Both the position numbers and the translations under genes were made by a program. Positions 27,269 through 35,902 of a stretch of DNA of 64,000 nucleotides are shown here, one piece after another. The stretch comes from Mucilaginibacter frigoritolerans (GTDB taxonomy: Bacteria; Bacteroidota; Bacteroidia; Sphingobacteriales; Sphingobacteriaceae): assembly GCF_007830615.1 (NCBI RefSeq), contig NZ_VLLI01000002.1, forward strand, positions 434,001 through 498,000. The letters are read 5' to 3'. The first letter of the stretch is position 1; each line of letters opens with the position of its first letter. The notes under the pieces are model-generated. The model made no database searches. It was not told where the DNA came from and was given only the letters and a program-made list of their open reading frames with translations.

Positions 27269-27694
27269 ATGAAAGACAAAATAACACAAGAGAATGTCCG
27301 GATTGTGCAAGCCTTTTTTGCAGCAATTGGCGGCGCCGACAAGCAAGGCGTGCTGGCACTGGTAGCCGAAGATATCGAGTGGATCATTCCGGGTGAGGAC
27401 TGGCCGCTGGCCGGCACGCACCGCGGGCACAAGGAATTGGTGGCTGTGCTTCGGAAGGCTTCCGAAGAGGTGGAAATGACATACCCAAAGCCCCCCGAAT
27501 TCTTGGCGCAGGGAGACCGGGTTTTCGTTATCGGCGTGGCTACGGGGAAAATCAAAGCCACGAATAAGCCGTTCAAGGACGATTGGGTCTTCGATATTAC
27601 CGTTCGAAATGGCAAACTAACGACTATCCGGGAGTATATCGACACGCAGGCACTGGCGCGGGCCTCCGAGATGCCCATAAGCCACAAGGCTTAA
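27269..27694 (+). CDS. SnoaL/NTF2-like protein, probably acquired
   Basis: This 141-residue protein fits the SnoaL-like NTF2 fold: NVRIVQAFFAAIGGADKQGV, EDIEWIIPGEDWPLAGTHRG, and a C-terminal TVRNGKLTTIREYIDTQALA. Members bind or isomerise small molecules; the substrate is unknown. It is even GC-richer than the reductase gene before it (38 G/C of 60 at 27361-27420). Being 28 bp apart, the two probably arrived and are transcribed together. Confidence 0.87.
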   Translation: MKDKITQENVRIVQAFFAAIGGADKQGVLALVAEDIEWIIPGEDWPLAGTHRGHKELVAVLRKASEEVEMTYPKPPEFLAQGDRVFVIGVATGKIKATNKPFKDDWVFDITVRNGKLTTIREYIDTQALARASEMPISHKA

Positions 27695-27826
27695 TGAGCG
27701 AATGGACGGGCTTTAAATTCATAAGCTCAAAGACAAAAGATAAAAGGCAATATGACCGTTTATAAGTTAACGGGGGTTTCACCAATACACACTAAAATAA
27801 ATGTTTCAACAGCATAAGCTTCCTTC

Positions 27827-27857
27827 AAATCCCTGTTTCTGCCGGAAGCAGGGATTT
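27827..27857 (+). terminator. Possible terminator hairpin after the acquired gene pair
   Basis: AAATCCCTG (27827-27835) pairs perfectly with CAGGGATTT (27849-27857) around a 13-base loop. The following T-tract is short, so termination is possible but not certain. Confidence 0.5.
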
Positions 27858-27901
27858 ATCAGGCAGGTTGAGTAAATTGCGCATAATTATATTGTTGAAC
27901 G

Positions 27902-28489
27902 ATGTCCAATTTTGAAGCGCTTTTCGATTACATTCAAGAAATATCAGGAAAACTACTTTCAGCGGATGATAAGCATTTGTTGATGGAGTATTTCAAGCCC
28001 AAAAAACTTCGAAAACGGCAATACTTTTTACAGGAAGGAGACGTGTGCAAATATATCGGGTTTATTGTAAAAGGATCTGCCAGAACCTTTACGGTAGATG
28101 AAAAAGGGCATGAACATATACTGAAATTATCTTTGGAAAACTGGTGGCTGGCCGATTTTGAAAGCTTTTACCTTTTAACGCCAAGTCGCTTTAATATTGA
28201 AGCGCTGGAGGATCTGGAGGTTCTGCAATCAACCAATGCTCAAATTGAGGAGTATCTTAAGCATATACCTGCCTTTTCGGCGATGGCGAACGTAATCAGT
28301 CAAAATTACACCATTGCCAACCAGAAAAGAGTGCAGGCCGCTATGAGCTATACGGCTGAAGAGCGTTACGAGGATTTGATCAGCAATTATCCGCAATTTC
28401 TACAGCGGTTCCCGCAAAACATGATCGCTTCTTATCTGGGTTTATCCCCGGAAACGTTGAGCAGGCTAAAGAAAAACTCTTTTAAATAG
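27902..28489 (+). CDS. Crp/Fnr-family transcriptional regulator
   Basis: This 195-residue protein has an N-terminal cNMP-binding-type beta-roll (residues about 30-115, YFLQEGDVCKYIGFIVKGSA) and a C-terminal helix-turn-helix (MIASYLGLSPETLSRLKKN). It has no Cys cluster for an Fe-S centre, so it is not an oxygen-sensing FNR. The effector is unknown. An FNR-box-like sequence lies at 28707-28720 before the downstream SDR gene, its possible target. Confidence 0.9.
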   Translation: MSNFEALFDYIQEISGKLLSADDKHLLMEYFKPKKLRKRQYFLQEGDVCKYIGFIVKGSARTFTVDEKGHEHILKLSLENWWLADFESFYLLTPSRFNIEALEDLEVLQSTNAQIEEYLKHIPAFSAMANVISQNYTIANQKRVQAAMSYTAEERYEDLISNYPQFLQRFPQNMIASYLGLSPETLSRLKKNSFK

Positions 28490-28706
28490 ATCTTTATAGC
28501 CTTTCAACAAAGCGCCCGGCTTTTCAATTGCCGCTTCAGAAACCCTTATCGGTATATCTTCCTGAATGCAAAAAAAGTGCTTACTAATGGAATATGGGCC
28601 CTTGTAACCGGTCAGGCTTTCTGTTGCTTTGGTTTTTTGCCTCTGCCTTAAGTTGCTATTTTACAGTTCGTTATCAGCTTAATGTGATTTAGGCCATCAT
28701 CTTGAA

Positions 28707-28720
28707 TTGACTTATATCAA
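28707..28720. promoter_or_regulatory. FNR-box-like palindrome upstream of an SDR gene
   Basis: TTGAC-TTAT-ATCAA differs at one position from the classical FNR box TTGAT-N4-ATCAA. It lies in the 377-bp gap between a Crp/Fnr gene and the SDR gene at 28867, about 150 bp before that start. The rest of the gap has no gene that I can support. Confidence 0.45.
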
Positions 28721-28866
28721 GCGCACTTTATGATTCATGTCAATACGGAGTTCGTTACAGTACCGCACCTTTGTATATGATTCAGAACGGAAAAATCCTG
28801 AAGAATTTGAAATTAAACGATTCAATGAATATTAACAAAAAAAGTATTAATTAATAAATAGAAATA

Positions 28867-29625
28867 ATGAGTAAATTAAAAAACAAAGTGGCGGTAGTTA
28901 CCGGTGCTTCAAAAGGAATAGGTGCAGCTATCGCAAAACACTTTGCGGCAGCAGGCGCAAAGGTAGTTGTGAATTATGCTTCAAGTAAAGAAGGCGCAGA
29001 TAAAGTGGTGAAAGCCATAACGGACAATGGCGGCATTGCCATTGCGGTGCAAGCCGATGTATCGAACGAAGCCGATGTAAACAGGCTCTTTGACGAAACA
29101 AAGAAAGCTTTCGGCGGGTTAGATATTTTGGTGAATAACGCGGTTGCCCAGGGATACGCGCCTATAGAACAGATCTCGGTAGCAGCATTTCATCAGAGTT
29201 TCAACGTCAATGTATTAGGGCCTATACTGACTATCCAGGCAGCTTTAAAATTATTTGGCGACAAAGGCGGCAATATCATCAATATCAGCTCAGGTGCAAG
29301 CAAATACCCGCTGCCGGGAGCCTCTTTATACTCTGCAACTAAGGCGGCTTTAGATGCCTTCACCATTGCTTTATCGAAAGAACTGGGTGCAAAAAACATC
29401 CGTATCAATTCTATTTTACCCGGCGCTACTGAAACGGAAGGCGCAGCCAGCGCAGGCGTCACTGCCGGCAGTGAGTATGAAAAGATGTTTGTTGCCAAAA
29501 CACCGCTTGGCCGCAGAGGCCAGCCCGCAGATATTGCGAAAGCTGTCGTATTTCTTGCTTCCGATGATGCAGCCTGGATCACAGGCGAGCAAATTTCAGT
29601 TTCGGGTGGTATGTACGGTTTTTAA
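28867..29625 (+). CDS. Short-chain dehydrogenase/reductase (SDR family)
   Basis: This 252-residue classical SDR has TGASKGIGAA (residues 13-22), NNAVA in place of NNAG at about 90, the catalytic Ser in INISSGAS, Tyr155 and Lys159 (YSATK), and a C-terminal FLASDDAAWITGEQISVSGG. The NNAVA form is a mild variation of the NAG motif. It resembles FabG/glucose-dehydrogenase-type enzymes, but the substrate cannot be fixed. It stands between a Crp/Fnr gene and a strong terminator and may be controlled by that regulator. Confidence 0.92.
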   Translation: MSKLKNKVAVVTGASKGIGAAIAKHFAAAGAKVVVNYASSKEGADKVVKAITDNGGIAIAVQADVSNEADVNRLFDETKKAFGGLDILVNNAVAQGYAPIEQISVAAFHQSFNVNVLGPILTIQAALKLFGDKGGNIINISSGASKYPLPGASLYSATKAALDAFTIALSKELGAKNIRINSILPGATETEGAASAGVTAGSEYEKMFVAKTPLGRRGQPADIAKAVVFLASDDAAWITGEQISVSGGMYGF

Positions 29626-29827
29626 ATCCATAAACTCAAAAAAAATGAAAGGCAGTGGGACGGAATTATCTTACAGGCATATCGAATTAAAATAGTTTGA
29701 AACATTTCTCGTCGCCGTTTTCGAAATCGGCCTTTATTGTACCACCAGCTCAATTAATAGTTGTAGATGCTCTATAAAATTATTGGAGATTGGAGCCTTT
29801 GAGACCACTGAATCAATATTAAAAATG

Positions 29828-29862
29828 ATAAATGCCTGCAAATCAATTTTGCAGGCATTTAT
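29828..29862. terminator. Bidirectional terminator
   Basis: A perfect stem (29828-29842 with 29848-29862, core AATGCCTGCAAA) with A/T-rich feet lies between the convergent SDR and histidine-kinase genes. The rest of 29626-29952 holds no gene that I can support. Confidence 0.85.
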
Positions 29863-29952
29863 TAAATAAGGCTCAATTATACATGATTTAGTATAAAAAT
29901 GGCGAGTCTTTAACGTACACTTAAAAGAAAGAATAAAGGCTTAAATATTTGT

Positions 29953-31125
29953 TTATTTTAAAGTAAATCCGAAAGTCGATCCTTCACCAGGCTCACTTTG
30001 AACCCAAACCTTTCCACCATGGCTTTCAATTATTTCTCTTGATAGGAATAGGCCCAGTCCAAATCCTTTAACTCTTATATTGTTTTCGTCGTGAACGCGG
30101 CTATAGCGGTTAAATAAATGTTTCTGATTATCAGTTGAAATTCCCGGCCCCTTATCGCTAACGCCAACCCTTATTTGATCACCGATTTTTCTGCAGCTTA
30201 TGCTTATAGGAGTATCTGCTGGCGAATATTTTACAGCATTGTTGAGGTAATTTATTAGTACCTGTATGATTTTATCTTTGTCAGCATTTACTTTCACATG
30301 ATTTTCGGATTCCATTTTGAAAACCCTGCCGGGGTACATAAATGCCATGTCCTTTATTATTTCGGAAATCGTATCCGTCAGGTCAAAACCCTTTGGCTGA
30401 ACAATCAATTTGCTATTTTCCATATGTGACAGTGTCAAAAAGTTATCGATCATATTTACCATTCGCTCAGTCTGATAGTCGGCTTTCGCCAGGTTGTTTG
30501 CCAGCTCATTAACTTTTTCTTTTTTTACTATTTTGTACGAATGCTGAACATATAATTTTGCTATACTCAAAGGCGTCCTAAGCTCGTGACTTAAAAACGC
30601 CATTAGGTCCTTCCGTTGAAATTCCTCGTTTTTTACTGTCGTGATATCAGTAATTGTACCCATAACCTTTACGGCTATTCCGTTGCTGTAAAATAATGAA
30701 CCCGTAATTTTTAACCAGGTTGCCGTATTGGATTCACCAATATTCACTTTAATAACTTTCTCAACCTGGGTGTGATTTTGACAAGCGGATCTGAAAGATT
30801 CAATTATCCCTAAAGCATTTAAATTTATCAACTGACGGGTAATGGTACTTAAATTAATTTGAACACCTGTTCTTAATCCCAATAATCTTATTGAAACAGG
30901 GCATAAACTGATCTGTTGTGTAAGAATATTTAATTTCCAGCAGCCTAACTCATTATAGGCCATTAAATCTTTTAAATCAGCAACGGTAAAAGGACTATCT
31001 TCCTCCGCCTGACAACAAATGGTCGAAGTATTGAATTCATTATTAATAGGTGATACTTCTTTTTTATTGAAAAAGCTCATTTGTTTTGGCGTATCATTTA
31101 TTATTTGATGTCTTTGTGTTTCCAT
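29953..31125 (-). CDS. PAS-domain sensor histidine kinase
   Basis: This 390-residue kinase has no membrane segment. A PAS-like region covers about 50-165 (LGCWKLNILTQQISLCPVSI, then SNGIAVKVMGTITDITTVKN). HisKA has phosphoacceptor His180 in FLSHELRTPLSI. HATPase_c follows, with N-box LINYLNNAVKYSP, G1 DKGPGIS and G2 GFGLGLFLSREI. No response regulator is adjacent, so it is an orphan cytoplasmic kinase that probably senses a small molecule or redox state through PAS. Confidence 0.92.
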   Translation of the reverse strand: METQRHQIINDTPKQMSFFNKKEVSPINNEFNTSTICCQAEEDSPFTVADLKDLMAYNELGCWKLNILTQQISLCPVSIRLLGLRTGVQINLSTITRQLINLNALGIIESFRSACQNHTQVEKVIKVNIGESNTATWLKITGSLFYSNGIAVKVMGTITDITTVKNEEFQRKDLMAFLSHELRTPLSIAKLYVQHSYKIVKKEKVNELANNLAKADYQTERMVNMIDNFLTLSHMENSKLIVQPKGFDLTDTISEIIKDMAFMYPGRVFKMESENHVKVNADKDKIIQVLINYLNNAVKYSPADTPISISCRKIGDQIRVGVSDKGPGISTDNQKHLFNRYSRVHDENNIRVKGFGLGLFLSREIIESHGGKVWVQSEPGEGSTFGFTLK

Positions 31126-31507
31126 GGCTAATTGAGTTAAAAGTAATTGCTGGTCTGTTTTGTGTTATAAAACTAAGTCTGTAGTAGTCTTAATTCCTGA
31201 GTTTTCGATGAATGGGCAATTATTATCGATAAACTAGTTTCAAAAAATAACAGCTAAAATTCTTGTGGCAAGTGGAATCAACAAGGTTATGATATTCAGT
31301 ATGTTCTTTAATCTATTTTGACGCAAATGGACAATATAACATCAATTTCTTATTTTGTTTTCTAACAAACTTCAGCGTTGCAAATAACCAGCATTGAACT
31401 CAAACATTTCCTTTTAAAACTTTCAGGAAAAGATGTGTGCATTAATGATATATCATTTTTATAGTATCTGCAATCCAGCGTTGTAATCTCTTCGTCCCTC
31501 AATAAAA
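31126..31507. other. Intergenic stretch with no supported gene
   Basis: It is AT-rich, lies between the kinase start and the terminator of the DUF892 gene, and must contain the kinase promoter. I see no repeat or open frame that I would defend. Confidence 0.5.
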
Positions 31508-31535
31508 AGCCAGCATCCGGTAAAGGACGCTGGCT
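31508..31535 (-). terminator. Terminator of the DUF892 gene
   Basis: AGCCAGCATCC (31508-31518) pairs with GGACGCTGGCT (31525-31535) with one wobble pair. The A-run at 31504-31508 is a T-run on the minus strand, as expected for a minus-strand terminator. Confidence 0.85.
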
Positions 31536-31575
31536 TGGCAGAGATTAATAAAAATCGAATAAGGTCGCTGATTAT

Positions 31576-32088
31576 TTAATTTAATGCGTAATTGATATTG
31601 TTTTCGGCGATTTTGCTTAACTGCGCATCTGCTGCTTTGTCCTCAGCCAGCGTTTCGCCCAAAATATCAGCTACATTGTGGTAACCTATGTTCTTAGCCA
31701 GATTAACCATGGAGGTATATGTGGCAATTTTATAATGTTCGGCTTTCTTGCCTGCGAAAATCAGCCCTGTATCTCGCTGGCTGGAGCCTTCAATAGTTGC
31801 ACCGATCACATCCACGCCTTCTTCTACAATATCGGCTATAGCTGCACATTTACCAGAATCAACCTTTTCATTGAACATGCCGAAAACCTGTTCCAACCGG
31901 TCAACATGGGTTTTTGCCTGATGCCCGTGCTGGCCGAAGGCATCTCTTAATTCCGGTGTGCCTGCCGCTTCCTGCAACTTTGGCAACGCGGTGAATAACT
32001 TTTTTTCTGCCCAATAAATATCTCTTAACTGGTGAACAAAAAACTCCTTGAGCTTTAAATTGGTCGCTTTCACTGTTTGTGTTTCCAT
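31576..32088 (-). CDS. DUF892 (YciE/YciF-type) ferritin-like protein
   Basis: This 170-residue helical protein fits DUF892: LKEFFVHQLRDIYWAEKKLF at the start, EAAGTPELRDAFGQHGHQAK, and AEHYKIATYTSMVNLAKNIG. It carries the Glu and His residues of a ferritin-like di-metal bundle (E in YWAEKK, ExxH-like in AEHYKI). Family members such as YciF are stress-induced; the reaction is not established. It is monocistronic. Confidence 0.9.
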   Translation of the reverse strand: METQTVKATNLKLKEFFVHQLRDIYWAEKKLFTALPKLQEAAGTPELRDAFGQHGHQAKTHVDRLEQVFGMFNEKVDSGKCAAIADIVEEGVDVIGATIEGSSQRDTGLIFAGKKAEHYKIATYTSMVNLAKNIGYHNVADILGETLAEDKAADAQLSKIAENNINYALN

Positions 32089-32438
32089 TAATTTGAAGAT
32101 TAATTATATGTTAAAAATTATTGTGAATTCATAAACGGCACACACCAAAAAACATGGGCGTGCTTTTAATCCCGGTTAACCCGGCTTTGATAAAAAAGTA
32201 AAATTTTGGAAGTGCAGCAGATATGCTGGTATTATAAAGAGTGGTGCATATGATAATTTATTAAAAAATTATGATGATGACTTGTGCTGTTTTTATATTA
32301 ATTAATACGTTTGGATGGGCTCGATATTGCATTTTATTTTCTTTAATAATGCTTGGTGACCCTAACTGCTTAATCTGTAGTTAGTAAGGTGGTGGAAATA
32401 AATTTTAAATAAATGGGGATTCACAAAAAATTTAAAAT

Positions 32439-32472
32439 GGCATAAATGCCCCCTTGTAATGGCGTTTATGCC
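32439..32472. promoter_or_regulatory. Tandem palindromes, two helical turns apart
   Basis: GGCATAAATGCC (32439-32450, near-perfect palindrome) and GGCGTTTATGCC (32461-32472) have centres 22 bp apart. Both are followed by CCTTG/CCCTTG, so they form a tandem repeat. They lie about 80-110 bp before the secreted protein gene at 32552 and look like paired operator sites. The rest of 32089-32551 shows no gene. Confidence 0.5.
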
Positions 32473-32551
32473 CCTTGTTAAATTTAATTGCAGCTAATAA
32501 CTTCATTATAGAATATTACATACAATAAAGTATGGCAATTAAACTATAAAT

Positions 32552-33352
32552 ATGAATAGTGTGATCAGACAAAACAAAGAGTTCCGGCGAGCGCTATTGG
32601 TCCTTGTCGTCTTATTTATTTCCAACCAAAGTTTTGGCCAAAAGACCACAGATTGGGAGCTTGAAAAAATTCCGGTAAGTCTTGAGACGGACTTCGCATT
32701 AAGTGCCCTTCCTCCGCAACTGCGTCATGATGCCACTGTTTATTTATTGAATCCTAAAAAGGGTTATTATGTAGCCCATAAGGGGTCCAATGGGTTTATG
32801 TGTTTCGTTACGCGGACGGAATGGGAGTGGGGGGAATTCAGGAAAGACGATGCCGCTGCCATCGGCTTTGACGCTGAAGGTGCCAGGACAATTTTTCCTG
32901 TTTGCAGCGATGTTGCAGCTATGAGGGCTACAGGAAAATTCACAGCCTTACAGATAAAAAATATAGTAATTGACAGAATCAGGAAAGGAATATACAAGGC
33001 TCCGGCGAGAACCGGCATTTCATACATGCTGGCCCCGGTAATGCGCACCTATCCCGGAAAGCCGGATCATCATGACGTTATGACAATGAATATGCCACAT
33101 TATATGTTTTATGCTCCGTATTTAACTAATAAAGATATAGGAAATATACCAAACGGTGAGGCTGATGGGCCGGTTGTAATTAATCCGGGCGCTATGTGGC
33201 TTGGGGAAAGAAAGAGTCCATACGGGTATATAATTTTACCAGCAGGAGTAACCGAAAAGGCGAAAATTATTAACGAAAACAAGGGATTGCTGAAACGACT
33301 TACCGACTATAAATCTTATTTTAAAGTTGACCCGGGCAGCATGCAGCAATAG
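32552..33352 (+). CDS. Secreted protein of unknown function
   Basis: This 266-residue protein has a signal peptide ending NQSFGQ. The mature part has ALSALPPQLRHDATVYLL, GSNGFMCFVTRTEWEWG and a His/Met-rich stretch (GKPDHHDVMTMNMPHYMFYA) that could bind a metal. I do not recognise the family. It stands alone with a tandem palindrome upstream and a terminator at 33428-33445, so its expression is probably controlled separately. Confidence 0.72.
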   Translation: MNSVIRQNKEFRRALLVLVVLFISNQSFGQKTTDWELEKIPVSLETDFALSALPPQLRHDATVYLLNPKKGYYVAHKGSNGFMCFVTRTEWEWGEFRKDDAAAIGFDAEGARTIFPVCSDVAAMRATGKFTALQIKNIVIDRIRKGIYKAPARTGISYMLAPVMRTYPGKPDHHDVMTMNMPHYMFYAPYLTNKDIGNIPNGEADGPVVINPGAMWLGERKSPYGYIILPAGVTEKAKIINENKGLLKRLTDYKSYFKVDPGSMQQ

Positions 33353-33427
33353 GTTTAAGAAGACGCCTTTTCTCTGTTCAAATAAGTTCATATAGCAAAA
33401 CTGTTTTGCTTATACTAGGAAAGAAAA

Positions 33428-33445
33428 AGCCGGGCGAACCCGGCT
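33428..33445. terminator. Bidirectional terminator
   Basis: AGCCGGG (33428-33434) pairs with CCCGGCT (33439-33445) around a CGAA loop, with A-rich sequence on the left and T-rich on the right. It lies between convergent genes. Confidence 0.85.
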
Positions 33446-33452
33446 CTTTCTT

Positions 33453-33647
33453 TTATTTACAGGTCCTATCACACACTCCTGACGATTTGCAAGTCTTGCT
33501 GCAATAATCCGTACATGTTGGTTTAGTACATGATTTTGCGCATTTAGTGCAATGATTCATCTTGCTATTGCAGCATGGAGTGTTAGCGAAAGAAATTGTA
33601 TTTATAGATAATAGTATCATCGTAACGATGAAAAGAAACTTTTTCAT
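33453..33647 (-). CDS. Small secreted cysteine-rich protein
   Basis: This 64-residue protein has a signal peptide (about residues 1-22, ending SFANT). The 42-residue mature part has ten Cys (PCCNSKMNHCTKCAKSC, then evenly spaced Cys to the end), many Lys and Thr, and almost no hydrophobic core. Such a composition suits metal binding or a disulphide-knotted peptide. It lies 70 bp after another Cys-containing small protein gene on the same strand. Confidence 0.65.
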   Translation of the reverse strand: MKKFLFIVTMILLSINTISFANTPCCNSKMNHCTKCAKSCTKPTCTDYCSKTCKSSGVCDRTCK

Positions 33648-33717
33648 GATTTTAAATTTTTAAATGAGTTTAATAATAAATGTCCTGAGTGATAAGCTTA
33701 CAGGTATAGCGTTATTA

Positions 33718-34044
33718 TTAAACTTTTGGAGGATTCCAGTTTGGAAGAGTATAATCGGATAAACTACCCATATGGTAAGGAATAACCTGTAACTCTATAG
33801 CTATTGGAATTAAAGGTTTCACAAAAATAGGGTCAACTGTTAAGAAACTGCAAGCTGGACAAGATAAGATGATATTGCACCCCCTTTGGCCGCAATCATC
33901 CTTTTGATCAGGAGCGGAAGGCGTCCGTTTTGCCATTTCATGACAGCAGGTTTTCATTTCAGAAGTATGCATAACTTTTGCCTTTCCTTGAAAAGTTATA
34001 AGGAAAACCATGCATATCATCATAAAAAAAGCCGTCACTTTCAT
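33718..34044 (-). CDS. Small Cys-motif membrane/exported protein (HYC_CC_PP-like)
   Basis: I start this at the ATG at 34044 (MKVTAFFMMICMVF); an upstream in-frame TTG at 34059 is less likely. The 108-residue product has one N-terminal hydrophobic segment. Then come KTCCHEMAKR, DDCGQRGCNIILSCPACSF and a C-terminal NWNPPK. The spaced CC and final PP resemble the small HYC_CC_PP proteins of Bacteroidota, some of which lie in metal-stress loci. The resemblance is partial. The gene is on the same strand as the Cys-rich peptide gene. Confidence 0.58.
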   Translation of the reverse strand: MKVTAFFMMICMVFLITFQGKAKVMHTSEMKTCCHEMAKRTPSAPDQKDDCGQRGCNIILSCPACSFLTVDPIFVKPLIPIAIELQVIPYHMGSLSDYTLPNWNPPKV

Positions 34045-34252
34045 TACATCAAATATCAATAATGTTTTTGAATCAGATTAATATTATTGATAATTATTCA
34101 TCAAATGCGTAAGTCTTTTTACAAGCCCGTGATTTGTTAGTAATCTTTGGGTTGATTTCTCCGGGAGTGTTGGGTGGGGTTATATCCAGTCCAAAGGAGA
34201 CAACTGCGGTCAGTAAAAATTATTTCTATATTTGCCGTCCACTTATCGCAAA

Positions 34253-35766
34253 ATGAAGAGAATACTGAACCTGGCAATTGTTCTGCTTACCATTTTATCG
34301 GGCTGCAAAAAGGAAGGCGGCCAACAGGAGGCGAAGTCAAAAGAGCCTGCCATGACCCATGTAAAAATTGAGCCTTTGTATTCAGCTTATATCTGGGGAC
34401 AAGAAGTTAAGTTAACCATTGATTCGCTCGATATCATCAACCCCGCAGATATTAGCATTGATTTCGGTTCTAATATAACGATCCACCCGACACGAATTGA
34501 TACGACAAGCGTTTTTTTAATGTACCTAATACGCTACTGAATAGATCAAATATTTTTAACGTAATTATTAGTGGGCTAAAAAGTAATGACGGGTATTTGA
34601 CACTGCAACTGCCTTTGGTGTCAGGTGTGAGCAATACCACCTTGCTGCCAGGCAGTACGATCACTATTTCCGGACAATATTTTAATCCGGCATTGGCAAA
34701 TAACCAGGTGTTGCTGGATACTGCGGTGCTTAGCGTGATTTCGGTTACACCTACCCAATTGGTTGTAAAAGGAGATAATGTATCGATGTCAGATATGGGA
34801 AACCTGACGGTCAAAACGGGCAAAGATCTTGTAACGGTTGTACAAGGAAATTACGGTGTTTATAAATATTTGACCCCTAAGAATAATTTTCCGGGACCGG
34901 CGCGTTTTGGGGCAACTGCTGTTGCCATTGGGGGAAACATTTATTTCGGATTGGGAAAATCGCAGGTGACGGATTATGCACTGGCCGACTGGTGGAAATA
35001 CGATCCTAATGCAGATAAATGGACACAGCTTGCCAGCTGCCCTGTGGCTTCCTATATTGTGAACTCCTTTAGTATTGGTACAAAAGCATATGTGGGCATG
35101 GGTTCAGGACTCTTATTCGATAATAGTTTCTGGTGTTATGATACATCCGCAGATACCTGGAAGCAAATAGCGTCATTTCCGGGCACTTATACTATTTTTC
35201 CGGTATGCTTCAGCTCAGATAAATATGGTTATATGATAGGTGGGAGTCAGGATACACCTAATGCCCTTACCAATACTAATGATGTATGGCGCTATAACCC
35301 GGTAACTGATAGCTGGCAGCAAACAACAAGTTTTCCGGGTTTGCCGCGTGGACAAGCAATGGGGTTTACCTTAAATAACAAGGGTTATGTAATTGGCGGA
35401 GCTGCCCAGACAGGAGGATCAGATCCATATATAGCGGATGCATGGTCGTTCGATTTTGCCACCGAAACTTGGAAACAATTATCAATGCCCCCGCAATATG
35501 TGGCCAGAAGCGCGGGTTTCGCTTTTTCAGCGCAAAATAAAGGATACATAGGTGGCGGTTTAGTTACAGATGAGGGGGGCTATCCATACGTTTATGAATA
35601 CGACCCTGTAGCTGATAGCTGGACCTTAAAGGAAAAGGTTTTTGCTCCAATTAAACTCTTCTCAGCTTCTGTGAGCGTTAACGGTATAGGCTACATTATT
35701 ACAGGGGAAGCATATTTCGGCTGGTATTATGCAGGATCGCAGAGCTTTTTCCAGTTTAAGCCATAA
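34253..35766 (+). CDS. IPT/TIG plus Kelch-repeat lipoprotein, interrupted by a -1 frameshift
   Basis: The first part starts at 34253 (MKRILNLAIVLLTILSGCKK, lipoprotein signal) and ends in a TGA at 34538-34540. The second frame (-1) is open from before 34501 to 35766. Joined at the T7 run (34512-34518), the protein reads TTSVFFNVPNTLL without a break. It then has an IPT/TIG-like domain (VSGVSNTTLLPGSTITISGQ) and about six Kelch units (WWKYDPNADKWTQLASCPVA, DVWRYNPVTDSWQQTTSFPG), so about 504 residues. The run reads GTT TTT TTA in frame, a T TTT TTA heptamer known as a -1 slippery site. It may be a pseudogene, a programmed shift, phase variation or a sequence error. Confidence 0.72.
34512..34519 (+). 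other. T7 tract with T TTT TTA slippery heptamer
   Basis: The frame-0 codons are GTT TTT TTA. Slipping back one base places both tRNAs on TTT TTT, and translation would continue with AAT GTA CCT in the frame of the Kelch domain. I see no strong stem-loop or Shine-Dalgarno-like stimulator next to it. Confidence 0.55.
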
Positions 35767-35822
35767 GGTATTCGCCCATTAAATGAGAATTTCGAATGAA
35801 TGAAACCTCAACTAATAAGATT

Positions 35823-35864
35823 AATCAAAAAGGATTTAGATTTCTATCTAAGGCCTTTTTGATT
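35823..35864. terminator. Bidirectional hairpin (CCTTTAGAT family)
   Basis: AATCAAAAAGGATTTAGAT pairs with ATCTAAGGCCTTTTTGATT, with two mismatches. It lies between the convergent Kelch and SGNH genes. Confidence 0.85.
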
Positions 35865-35902
35865 ACGCATTGAAAATTATAGGCAATAATAAACCTGTTA
35901 AA

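Noticed and set aside
34253-34540. Treating the lipoprotein N-terminus as a separate 96-residue gene
   Set aside because: Its sequence runs without loss into the next frame at the T7 tract, so it is better read as the first part of the Kelch gene.
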